In this document: positions 22,601-44,000 of the stretch, piece after piece | How the letters are laid out: each line of letters begins with the position of its first letter | Numbering within the stretch: the first letter of the stretch is position 1 | Source of the DNA: Heliopora coerulea | Lineage: Eukaryota > Cnidaria > Anthozoa > Scleralcyonacea > Helioporidae | Direction: 5' to 3' | Assembly (NCBI GenBank): GCA_030142905.1 | Contig: JASJOG010000046.1 | Location: 1,857,926-1,921,925 of the forward strand | DNA length: 64,000 bases | Program-made: the position numbers and the translations under genes | The notes under the pieces: model-generated | What the model was told of the DNA's origin: nothing | Database searches by the model: none | Seen by the model: the letters and a program-made list of their open reading frames with translations, nothing else

Positions 22601-25600
22601 GTTTACCGACAACGGAGAACAAAGAAATTCGAGGTGATCATGGTATAACCTATATTTCGAACGTACGGTTGAAAAATAGCTTACTTAACTTACCAATGAC
22701 GATTGGGTCATACTGGCCAGTTCGCGTTTCCTGTGAACGTATTTTTCCAAGGTTTGCTTAAGGGATTGCGTCTGTAAAATCAGTCAAAGAATACTTTGTA
22801 AGAACGTTAAGAGATCCAGGAAAAGTCAACATAAGATATTTGTATCCAAAGTAGGTCTTCCCCATCTGTTCAAACAGATTAGCAAATAATTAACAATTAT
22901 TCACCGAAGTGGAGGTGAATGGCGGTGAACACTCTTCACCGACACCGTGGTGGATAATTGTTTTAGCACATACCTCGCATACTTCTTTTCACATGCATCT
23001 TTTTTTATTTTGATTTTCAAAACAATTTTGAGCAACGTCGACTAGTTGCCTGCTCGTCGTTCGTAAATAACATTTTGAACACATCCTGAGTGCATTTATA
23101 GCTAAAAAGTAAAAGAAATGCAAACTGTGAATATTTTATTGCCAAATTTCGTTACCTTTTTGCAATTGTCTGACACGGCGGCTTCGTTTATTCAGAACAA
23201 TTTTCTTCTTCCATTACCGAAACAACACGGGTAGCCATCTAGTTTATCTCGGAGGTGAATACTGCAGAATATTCCGTAATCAATCAGATTGGGCAGAAAA
23301 CACCGTTCACCTGCGAGGTATGTGCTAATGGAGGACATTTCGAGATAGAGGAACCAATCAGATGGCGCGAAAACAATTCATCTGTTGGAATGCGAGGTAT
23401 ATGGTAATGGGGATTTTGTTCCTTTTAATTTTATTCTATTTTCGAAACACTGAAAGCTACATTCATTACACGTACGTAATTTTCAGCATTTCCTCCGGCA
23501 TTGGCTTTGTAAGCTTCGACTCTTAATTCTTCTGGGGAAATGTCCAGGAGACCTTACGTGAAAAAAGCAAAAATTGGTTAGGACTGTTAAGAAAGGAAGT
23601 CCACATATATAAAACCTGTGCCAGCAAATAAAATTATAGCTACAAAAAGCAGTTGCAGAAACGAAGCTTCGTTAAACTAAACTGTTGAAAAAACAGTGCT
23701 GCTGTTTCAATACAATTCATTGCTAGAAATCTTCAGACAAACGTGCCAGACTTTAATGGTGCTATTTCCAAATCATCTCCAGATTTTCACGCGAAAATTT
23801 CTATGAAAAACTTATTGCTTCCATGAGTATCCTAGCCTTGAAAATATTTTTCTTTAGAACAAAGTATGCCATCATTCCATAATAACAAAGCCGCTATATG
23901 CTAACCGGGTTTTCCCATCTAAAACTGAAAGCCCTACCATGGAGGCCGAGTGCTTTATATACTCCATAGAAAAAGTCTGAACTTCCCCATAAAAACAGAG
24001 AGCTCTTGCGTACGAGAAGAAATAACTTCTGTCGAAACAACTCTTCGTAGCGACGGACGTTAAGTAGAAAGTAATAACACAGTAACGATAAACCTAGCTC
24101 TTCCGTTAACCCTTTACCGGCCAATTATTTTTGAGGTCTTTTTGGTGAATCCACTTGGGACGCGACTCTGCGCTATTTCTTCATTGAAGACCGAGAGAAG
24201 CGTCACACATGAGAGGAAACTGGACTCTATTGCGGATAAATAGCAAAAAGGAGCGCACCCATACTGTTGGTGCCCACGTGCGGGTGGACCGATGTGGATG
24301 GGGCTCTGCAGAGGCTCTATCCCGTGAACAGTCTCCGTGGGGGTACGGGGGAAGAGCAGAGATGGGGGCTTCTTTTGGTCGCTTGTTTCATCAGCTTTTT
24401 TTTAACAATGTTGTGCTTTTTTGGCTGATTAGTCAATTTGGCATGGTTGAAAAGCACAGGGCCAAAACTAGGGTCATATGCGACCCTACTGGTTCGTAAA
24501 GAGTTGAAGCAGACACCCTAGCTATTCCGTAATACCAAAGCATTCTTTCTACAGGATGTTCTTTTACTTACCATCGTAACACGACTCGTTCGCGCGCGTT
24601 GCATAACAAGACAGTGGCCATTGACCACTCTCATTCCACTCCTTCATGTCTCTTCTAACCATTTCACTACAACAGAAGGGCAAAGCAACTATTCAACATC
24701 ACTTCTTTTCCTGAAATTTGACTCTAAATTGTATACTCTTTCAAAGAAACAAACATAAGAAAGGATGGGCAGATTGAACAACAAATAAATGAACGAATAA
24801 ACGAGAAAACAAACTGACAGACAGAAAAGAAAAAAGAAATTCAGTTCCATAAATTCTTCCAAGATGTCTACACAACAAATTGTAAACTTTAGATTCTTAC
24901 AGCCTTTGATCTGAGGTCAGCAAGTGCTGGCTTGATGAATTGGTACGTGGTCTTGATTGAGATATTTGATCAAAATTAGGCATTTCTGGATCTGGTTGGT
25001 GTGACAAAGCTGCAAAACGATTCTGTATAGTACAGAGAAAAATATCAAGATTATTACAAATTTAGGTCTAGCACAATTTGTAAAATCAAGTTATCCATAA
25101 TGTAACATTAAAACTCCCCCTGGGTAACATTATAATCAAACTACACATATAGTCACTAATCAAACCATACAACTTGATGTAATCATTGTTCACATTAAAG
25201 CAGTTTTGAATTTATAAATACTCAAGCTCAAATGACATAGCCAAAGAAAATCCCTTTTAACCTTTCCAATCCTGATGACAAGTAAAATTTTAAAATCAGA
25301 TACAGACCAAAGAAAGTTTCACGAGGTAGTCTCAATCCTTTCTGGTCTGAGATATCTATACTTAACAAGTAAAATTACCTTATATTAGCCAGAGTAAAGT
25401 TAAGAATTCAAATAGGGACCAAAAAGAGTTAATCCTTTCTGATCTGAGATGTCTTGCCTGGACCATCAAAGTCATTGGGTATTAGCCAGAGTATAAATAA
25501 TAAAGTTTGATATGGATCCAAAAGAGCTAAGGTGATTTCCAGGGGTATGGTCATAAGGGGAGGAGGGATAGTCATTCTGTCAGCATGCATAGCAATCAGT

Positions 25601-26278
25601 ATCAATTTGGTATCCCTATATTACAGTGGTATACCAACATGTAGCTCAGAAAGTTTAACTCGTCAACCATTAAGGAGTAAATGCCCTATTTTTCACAATA
25701 AAACCATCTGGCATTATCCAGAATAAAATTCTAAAGTGCACTCTTGCTCCTCAGTTGGTCAATGAAGTTAATTGTTGAGCATTACTGAATATTTCAAGCC
25801 CTAAGGTCATGATTTCTGCTCACATTGTAACCAGCGTTCCTTGCATTGTAGTGATATTGATTTCTTCCAGATGTACCACCACCACGATTGCCACCATAAC
25901 GACCTCGACCACCATCACCAAAGCCTTGTCTGTGCTGATCATAATCTTGCTGCTTATGGTAACTGTTGCTATAATGATTAGAATATTCTTGCCTGTTGTA
26001 ACCTTTGTTACCTGGTTCATTTAAAGTAATGAAACAAGGGAAATATAAATAAGAGCTTGTATTGCACTTTAATGTTATTCTGCTTTGAACATGCTCTAGA
26101 TGTCACCCTATTTATACTTTATATTTCAATGGCTTCACGCCAAAACATTTCCTGCTTTTGAAGATCAACCCAGGAATTGTTCAAAGGATTTCAACGACTT
26201 ACCAGGCTGCCGGTGCTCGTTAAAGCAGCTATCTCCAAACTTACAAATTCCTTTCAGGTAATATTGACAGATGACCAT
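19676..26278 (-). CDS. NUP42: Nucleoporin NUP42 (NUPL2/hCG1-type), complete, 8 exons
   Basis: Cytoplasmic-face nucleoporin whose C-terminus binds GLE1 and helps DDX19-driven mRNA export. Exons on the minus strand: 26278-26203, 26011-25824, 25022-24901, 24666-24572, 23552-23476, 22771-22694, 22021-21849, 20036-19676. All phases join (1170 nt, 389 residues). The N-terminus holds the CCCH zinc finger CQYYLKGICKFGDSCFNEH (residues 4-22), followed by an RGG/Tyr/Gln-rich stretch. NRFAALS, MKEWNESGQW and DISPEELRVEAY match the conserved middle region. Exons 7 and 8 carry a few GLFG/LFG repeats in Ser-rich sequence. The C-terminus HFVLGSIPECPPPPELC matches the GLE1-binding tail (FxLGxIPxxPPPxEL). Human NUP42 is about 423 residues, so the length fits. 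Intron 7 holds a foldback element and a Harbinger remnant. Confidence 0.93.
20415..20559. mobile_element. Foldback (hairpin) element, copy 2
   Basis: Arms 20415-20476 and 20495-20559 are almost perfect reverse complements around an 18-bp loop. It shares cgagctttcgact and cgttctctgac with the element at 1000-1313. Located in NUP42 intron 7. Confidence 0.85.
20665..21469 (-). mobile_element. PIF/Harbinger-like DNA transposon remnant with terminal inverted repeats
   Basis: The ends match in inverted orientation: GGGACCTTAAGATTTcACGACGCG at 20665-20688 and its complement at 21447-21469, with one internal difference. Between them the minus strand encodes, across at least two frame breaks, DDDELVLLYDACRSKTQE, then DEDECVANFRFKKNEIPVLG, then YGDLFTVF. 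This resembles the N-terminal region of Harbinger-type DDE transposases. At 0.8 kb the copy is internally deleted and lacks the catalytic domain. A clean 3-bp target duplication is not visible. Confidence 0.7.
22464..22553 (+). repeat. Short direct repeat (2 x about 24 bp)
   Basis: gtcattcatgagggaaattt occurs twice about 64 bp apart in NUP42 intron 6. Each copy is followed by a/g and gta. Confidence 0.7.
22890..23420. repeat. Dispersed-repeat-like segment with GAGGTGAAT/TTCACC words
   Basis: NUP42 intron 5 contains ttattcaccgaagtggaggtgaatggcggtgaacactcttcaccgacac-type sequence, then gaggtgaatactg and accgttcacctgcgaggtatgtgcta, with acatacctcgcat and gcgaggtat in inverted positions. It resembles a MITE or other repeat, but clear ends and target duplication could not be fixed. 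Confidence 0.4.
24200..24380. other. GC-rich island inside NUP42 intron 4
   Basis: About 180 bp distinctly richer in G+C than its surroundings, with ggggctctgcagaggctc and cgtgggggtacgggggaag. No coding match, tRNA box pair or splice-flanked exon was recognised. Confidence 0.4.
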
Positions 26279-27801
26279 AATGGTAAAAAAACAATCAGAA
26301 ATTGACCCCACTGCTCCAATGGTTTTCAGGTTCCTGTGGCACTTTGACTTTCAATAGCACCCAATGTGAGGTGAGGAAGCATATAACTTTCATCTGGTAA
26401 ATAACCTAATGCAATAAATCTTCAACTTTTGATACAAACTCATGCGCAAATGATAGATACAATATACAAAACTCACGAAACGTACGCTGTCCACTTGTAC
26501 AGTGGGTTCAATAGTAGCGCTCAAGTTTTTGGGTTTTTTATATTTGCGCTTGCATTTCTCATTTTGATTATTTCATTATTATGAAGGAATGAAACATTTG
26601 CGATTTGGTATTTTTCCACTCGTGATGCGGTTTGCAGTGTTGCATCGTATACGCAGATTATGTCATCAGAGTTGCCAAAACCTTTTACTTCTACAGTACT
26701 CTATACTCCACACTGAATTCAAAGTCATTCGACAAAACGTTTATTAGTTTACCAAATGCACCGAGGAAAAACAGAAATTGTAGTGAGCCACCTTAAAGAT
26801 GAAAGTTTCATACATTTGAACGCTCAAACTGAACGTCGTTCAACTTTTTAATTTGGTTCACGTTCGCGCGCGCACGCATGCAAATCAAACAGGCTTAGAC
26901 TCAGTAAGAGTCGTGGAGATTACATCTGCCTCTCCGCGTTGTATCAGTTTTCTTCGTATACCGTATACAGAGATTTGTTCCTCCGGCTTGTTGCCTTCGT
27001 GTTACCTTCCGATAATCATTTCCTTCTATATGTTCGACTACAGATTGAAATTTCTAAACACTATCTCCCACAATCTGACGTCACACAATAACGAATGAAT
27101 CAAACGTCACGCTTTGATCCCCTAGTGTCCTCACTAGTGAACTCGTCTACCATGTTCCTAGCAAAGTGCAGATAACTTTGTGCCTTTTCCTGGGAAGGGT
27201 ATAGGTGGTTCGAACTCAAAAGTTAACTGCAGAACTTTTCCACGGCAAGATATCTCAACAGCTAAGTTACGTAACGTGCTGGCACGACTGCAGTAAATTC
27301 TATTTAACTTTGTGAAAACACTATGTTGACCATCGTGAAGTATTAATTAACCTTTCTAAGGGAAAGTGACATTTATGTCCATATTAACCTAAGTATATAG
27401 TGGCATAAATGCCTCTCTTTCTCCGACAGAGTCGTGCTTTTTCGTGTACAAAATTACCTAGAATTATCCGCGCCACCTACCAACGTTCAAAGACTTAGAC
27501 AGTGCAGTGGCTCCAGTTGTTCAATGCGTAGATTTGGTCCACTTTGAACTTCTAATTAACGGCATATTTCGCAATCATCTTTTACAAAACAAGTGACAAA
27601 AAACTAATAAATCTCATCCCAAGTTGTCACCTCTTTATAAATATCCTTTGGACGAAAGCTTTGTTCGACGATGATGCAATGTTACTGTACAAATGATTTG
27701 GGGTTTCAATGATTAGTTCGATCTAACTGTATGATGTATCTGAAAAAATCATGTATGTGTGAGCAGATATCCGTTTCTCAGACTAAGTGTGTCCACGTAT
27801 T
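26279..27801. other. Spacer between NUP42 start and STK3/4 stop
   Basis: Holds the NUP42 promoter side and presumably the STK3/4 3' UTR; both genes are on the minus strand. Only short unrecognised frames occur. No clear minus-strand AATAAA close to the STK3/4 stop was noticed. Confidence 0.5.
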
Positions 27802-37469
<9,668 letters not shown>

Positions 37470-38031
37470 AGCTACACGCTTTTGCTGCGTATGTCTACCA
37501 CATTCTTTAAAATCATTTCGTCAACCTCGATCAGTAAAGAAAGGAGATTGTTTCTATTTATAATTTTGTCATTCTTTGCTTGATCGTCTTTCCACCATGT
37601 TCTGTCCTCAAAACATTCCTAGTTAAGTCATTCCCACCAATCATAACAAGAGTACAAGGGCATGTGACTTCCTGTTTTGATCCCTTACCAACCAAAACTA
37701 ACCCCCAACAACTAGAAGTACACAAATATCCCAAATTGGTGCTGCAGTGTGAAGAAGAAACGCGTCAAATTTAAAAGTAACATTTGTGATTTAACCAAAT
37801 CGATATAAAGTTATATGTAACATGGGATTACAGAAACCTATGAATATGAAATAAATTTTTGACTTTCGGACTCCGATTCTTGACGCTTTACCATTTTCCG
37901 CCAAGGTAATAAAATGAAAAACGTCCTCTCTCGTTAAATGTCGTAAAGCCGTTTCGGCAATCATCGGAACTATATCGAGACATCAGGAGGAATTCAGAGA
38001 AACGCAATCGAGCATTTTTCATTGGCAACGC
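37470..38031. promoter_or_regulatory. Shared upstream region of divergent STK3/4 and hnRNP M genes
   Basis: Only 562 bp separate the two start codons, which point away from each other, so both promoters and 5' UTRs must lie here unless upstream non-coding exons exist. No convincing TATA box was seen. Confidence 0.6.
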
Positions 38032-41000
38032 ATGTACGCCAGAAAGAACGGCAAGATGATGACGGAAAGTGTAGAACAGTTTATGGAAGTTGCCAGACAG
38101 CTTGAAAACGAAGAAGCGACTCTCAGTCACTCACGAGACGATAGGGAGGGAAGTAGAGAAAGTGATCGAGACGACAGGGAGCGAATTCGTAAAGGTAGCA
38201 GCTATGAAAGAGAGAGAAAAGAATCTAACCGATATGCCCCTTACTCAACATCCAAGACAGACCGAGACCGTGCAAAGAAACGAGACAGTAGAAAAGAGAA
38301 CAGAGTTTATGTGAGCAATCTTCCATTTTCTCTCAAGTGGCAAGATCTTAAAGATCACATGAAGAAAGGTATGCTACTATACAGAGCGTTTCATTTCAAA
38401 AACTGCAGCTTGGTTTCGTCATTGTACTGTGGCTATGTGTCGCCTTCTACGACACTGTCAGGCGAAGACTATTCGTGTTTCCTCTTTCGGGGAGCTTTTT
38501 TTTCACGTTAGTACGCTTGTTGTTGTCGTTTTTCTCGTCTAAAGAAACGAGTTGAATTTGTTGTGTAGTTGGAGATGTGGCCTTTGCTGAAATTTTGGAA
38601 GATTCGAGCGGGAAGTCGAAGGTTAGTTGGCCTTGGAGCATTATTGTTGAGGTTACGCGAGCCATGTGGGGACACTGTGGGCTCGTTGATGTTTCTTCTC
38701 GAAGATGGCATTACAGGATATGTCGGGCTACCTATGAATGTTTGATGAAGGATTTGCCGAGAAATTTGGGTTTGTTTTCATGAAGCAGAAAAGATAAAAT
38801 GTGCAGTGAATAAGCAATGAAAAAACTGAGGATCAATTTAAATTTTGTTTTCCCCACCTCCTTGGGGAGGAAATACTTAAATGGCCAATCTTTGTCATTT
38901 AAGTATTGTATCCCCTGAACCTACTCATGAAAATGTCAGTAATTAAAGGTTAGTGGACGTGACTTCAGTTTTTATGGGTATTTCTAAAATAATCCAACCA
39001 GACACCTGAATTTGTTGAAATTCAGAACATCATCTTTTGCTAAGTAATCCTTTCACTTTTGACTAAACTGTGGGCCTCATGTATAAACCCAGGGAACCTT
39101 CCTGGTTTATCACAACAGACTGTATATCACTCATTCTTACTTGAACTGGCACGCACAAAACAACAAATCCAACTGGAATCACTGCAAAGTGAAGTTAAAG
39201 TGAATGGTGTTTGAAGAGACATGATTGCAAGATATTAGTTTACAAAAGTTCATGTGGAGGAAACAGTCAGGAAAAACCAAATCAGATGCCATAATCAAAG
39301 AGATTGCCTGTCAATATCCTAGTTGATGGTCCAAACAATTAAAACCAAACCATATTCCTCTAAGAACCATAAAAATAATAGAAGTTTATGAAAAACTATA
39401 ATCATTATTTAAATTGCTTGTTTTTGGTTTTTAATGTAATGGTAAATTGGAGGAACATTACTTAAATTGATCCAAAACTGAAATATTTAAGAGGTGATAA
39501 CTTGAGGGTGATGAGATTGACATATTGATGGGTTAATGTTGATCAACCATCTTTGGCTCACAAGAAAATCAGGTTTTCTGCTTATGTGCAAGAGGTACCA
39601 AAAATAGGTTATGCAATTTGGCATTAAAGGTGATTGTATGACAGGAAACTTAGTGGTGACTTTTTATATCAATCTATTAACATTTTTGTAACTGGAAGGT
39701 GGGTTCTTTGGTAGCATGTTCAGTGACTGAGGTCCAGACAAATGTGGTCCATACTTGGAAATGTCCTCTAATTCATTGGTGAAACCATTTTCTGAAAGGG
39801 TTCTTTAACACATTCAAGAGAGTGCCCTCCTCACTTTTTTTTTTACCCTGTTATGATAATGATGATGATTTATTTGCCACACCATGCACATAATAGTTGC
39901 ATAATTCTCAGGATAATGTGGCAAGGAGATCTCAGAAACCACTGGGCTTATTTTGAGGTCACCATGTGAGTTTAATATTTAACTTACATTTGCAGTGCAT
40001 TTATGTAGTATGAGTTAATTTGAGGGAAATTTCATCATAGATTTCTTAAAACTATAGAGACAGAGTGAATCCCTTAGATTTGATGGTAGATAATCCCAAA
40101 TCTTGGAGCCTTGATTGAGCATTGTAATTTTTTTTAAGATTTTGTACTACAGTAGAACCTGAGTTTTATGACACCCTATTTTACGACCACCTGTCATATA
40201 CGACCAGTTTTTCTGGCATGGACAATTTGTAGTTAAAATATACCTGCTGTGAGCGACCACCTGTCTAACGCGACCAGCGACCACTTTTTAGCGGTCAAAA
40301 TAAGAAATTTTACCTGTCATGAGCAACCACTGCAAATTAAAATTGCTGACTGCTCTACTCATGTGCCGAACCTGATTGATGAATTAAGCTTGGCAGAAAA
40401 TCAGCGTTCTCTTTAGCCAAATCTAATAGGTAGGGCAGATTTAATTTGATCGATCATAATTATGTTTTGTGAGTTAAGTTTGCCATTTGAATCAATGCCG
40501 CTCCACAACCACTCGAGCTACCTTGGCAGGGAATACAGGAAGCAAGAAAAACTACGCACTAAAGGGCCATTCACACTGAGATCGATCTAACTTGAATTGA
40601 TCTGAGATCGATCTCAGTTCGCTTCGTGAAGGCATTCACACTTGAAATGGACTTGTTTGGATCAATCTCATTTCGCATTCAAGTGTTCACACTCAGATCG
40701 CTTTTCAGCTAGATCGACCTGAGATCGACCTAACCAGCTAGTGTGAACAGGCCCATACCGCTTCGATCTAGTTGTGATCACTTCCATGCAGTTATACTTA
40801 TACTGTTGTGAATTTCATTCTGAACGAGTTAGGAAATCGAAGCAGTTCGCGCTGACCAATTTCTTTTCACTTAATAAGTAGATGAACTTAAGCAAATTCT
40901 TATGCAATTCTTAGTTGAGTAAAGTAATCGTCAATGAAATTTGGGTTTGCTTGTTCAGTCATAACAATGTGCATTTTGCTTAAATTTAAGCATTTTCTGG

Positions 41001-44000
41001 AAGTTCCACAGGCAAATATGGCGGCCACTATGTCAAATCACTACCTGTCTTAAGCAACCACCTGGCATTTACAACCACTTTTGCCTGGCAAAAGGGGTGG
41101 TCGTAAAACTCAGGTTCTACTGTACAAGCATGAGGACAATAATTTCTTACTGACCTAGTATTGTAATTATGTATTTGGTTACAACATACAAATAAATTGA
41201 AGAACAACGTCAGTAATTTTTTACCAGTTTCATACATAGATTTTTTCTAGGAAAAAGGTTTCAACAGGATTCGATGGGTTTTAAATGAATAAGTATTTCC
41301 ATTGTTCATGACTTACTGCCTTTCCACTCCTTAAGACAAATTCATTTTGTACCATTTTTCATGGAGTAAGAAATAACTTACCAAATCCTTCCAGTTGGTT
41401 TAATTATTAAAGGTTGAATCTCAATTTGAAATTGGCTGTTGAAATTTGAATTTGAAAGTTAGCAAAAGTTTTTGTTTTTAAGAAAGAAGTGACAAAAATC
41501 AGATGTTATTCATATGATTGATTGTATTTTTAACTAAGAATGTGTTAAATTGAAAATGCAACCATCCATGAAGTTCAAGAAATATTTACTTTTGTTTTTC
41601 TCCTTTTTTCCACAGGGATGCGGGTAAGTATCAAATTGTTTACATCTGTATGACAAACATTCAATTTCATAATGTTATTAAAATAACATTTTAAGTAGTG
41701 AGTTCTTTTCATGAATAGTGAACCTCATTTAAATGCCTTTTTGTTCAAGAATTGTAGAATTCCACTCACCAGAAGATGCACAGAAAGCTATCACAGAGTT
41801 GAATGACACTGAATTTGGTGGAAGGATGCTCAAAATTAGAGAGGTAGTCTTCGAACACTTAAAAATTCTACATTTTGCTATAAGAATTGTAGGAAGAGAT
41901 TTTATTTTACCATTTCGGTTCACACATTCAACCAAGCAGCATAGACTTCCTCTAGGCATACCAGTTTCTCCTATAGTAATTCTGAATGCACTACAGATGT
42001 CCTTGACAACCAATGAGAACTGTAATTTTTGACACTGGCTTGCATACCAGTTCATGATTGTTTGATTGTATACCGTGTACTTGATTGTATTCTTTGCTTG
42101 TTTGCCTGCTTGCTCGCGTGCATATTTGTTAAGACTAAACTAGGACCAGTCCTGTCATGAAAAATACTACAAGTGCAAACCCTTCAGACTTCGGAATGAA
42201 TTAATATTACTGGACCATCTGCTGAGGTAATCTAGTTCACTGCTCTTGGAAATTAACTAAATGGTTATTGCTGGAAATACAGTAAACTGAAGGCAAGTGA
42301 ATTGGGATTTTTTTTTAGGACCGTGTTGAGAATGATGAAAGACATCGGAGGTCAAGGGAGAAAAGTAGCAGCAATGCAACCAACATATTAAGTGGCATAG
42401 GAGGAATTGGTGGACTGGCTGGATATGGTATGATGGGTCTTGGACAGTTCGGGCTTTTACAGCAAATGAGTTCTAAATCTGATGCTATTTCTTCTTCAGT
42501 TTTTGTAAGCAATGTAAGTCTGCTTAACCTTTCAAAACTGTTCTCTAATTTATTGTACTGTAAGAGTACTACACACATGCTCCTAAATGCAGGTATACTC
42601 TGCTGAATTGTCTGGATGTAAATAATTGCTAATTGAATGAGTGACTGCATGTTTTTCTAGCTTGATTATCGAGTGAGTTGGGCAAAATTAAAAGACACAT
42701 TTAAAGCTGCTGGTAAGTTTTATTCCTTTGATTTTCTGTAGTAATCCATTGTTGGTTGGAGTTATAAGATGCATGCAACTTTCTGAAATAATAGTGCATA
42801 TGTGTATCTCTGATTCTCATGGGTCATTCCACAATTTTTGGGTTCTTCAACATCATGGCAATTGAGGAACCAGGTGGAAAGTGTAATCTTGTTAGGAATA
42901 TCAAAGCTCAGCATATAATTTTGAATACTTCTTAGGCAGCCGTCACACTATTGTCCATGACTTAGTGCATTTGCGAACATTTCCTCTGGTGACTAACCAA
43001 TCTAATACGTGAACAGCAGACACAGCCACAGTCCCCACAGATATACCCCAATGCTGCTGGTACTGATGCTGCTACCTTTGCAGCGGCCTTTCTCTTAGCT
43101 CTCTTTGCGTCAATGTCAGTTTTCAGCTTTGTCTCCCCTGCTTGGAGTGCCTAGCTACACATGGTCTTCCATTTATCTCGGTTTTCAGCAAGTAGTTCCC
43201 AGTTGTCAGCTGGCAGACTTGTTGCAAGTATGTCTCTCTTGCAGACATCCCTGAAGCATAGCTTAGGTCTGCCAACAGGCCTCGACCCAAGTTCCAGCTC
43301 CCCATACAGAAGGTTCTTGGGGATCCAACCATCTTTCATTTGGCGGACATGGCCTAACCACCTCAGTCTACGTTGTCTGAGGAGGGTGTACATCGAGGGA
43401 ATACCTGCTCTTTCAAGTACTGCATTGTTAGACACCTTATCTTTCCATGAAATGGACAGGATGCGGCAAAGGCATCTCATGTGGAAGGTGTACAAGCGTT
43501 TCTCCTGCCCAGCATAGGTGGTCCAGGACTCACTGCCGTAAAGTAAGGTGCTCATGATGCAGGCACGATAGACTGCAATTTTAGTCTGGGTAGTAAGTTT
43601 CTTGTTCTCCCACACTTGAGCAGAAAGCTTGGCCATGTTAGTTGCAGCCTTTCCGATTCTCATTCCGAGCTCCACATCAAGAGAGGCATTGTTAGAGGTG
43701 GTAGAGCCAAGATAGGTAAACTGCGAGACGACATCCAGAGTGTAGTCTTTGATGGTTAGAGCAGGCGTGACTTCAGAGCCTTGGCACATGACTTTCGTCT
43801 TCTTCAGGCTGATGCTAAGTCTAAAAACCTCACATGCATTAGAGAACCGGTCGAGAAGGCTCTGGAGCTTTTCTTCACTGTGTGCAACAAGGGCAGCATC
43901 ATCAGCAAAGAGAAAGTCATGCAGCATTACTTTGTGAACTTTGATCTTTGCTCTAAGGTGTGCAAGGTTGAAGAGTTTCCTGTCAGATCGAGTATGTAAT

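Noticed and set aside
24209..24499. A 96-codon + strand gene in NUP42 intron 4
   Set aside because: No recognisable domain, unusual Gly/Arg/Trp content caused by the GC-rich island, no splice or promoter support.
25820..26020. A 66-codon minus-strand protein in its own frame
   Set aside because: The real frame is one base off and is NUP42 exon 2 with RGG/Tyr/Gln-rich sequence and matching splice phases.
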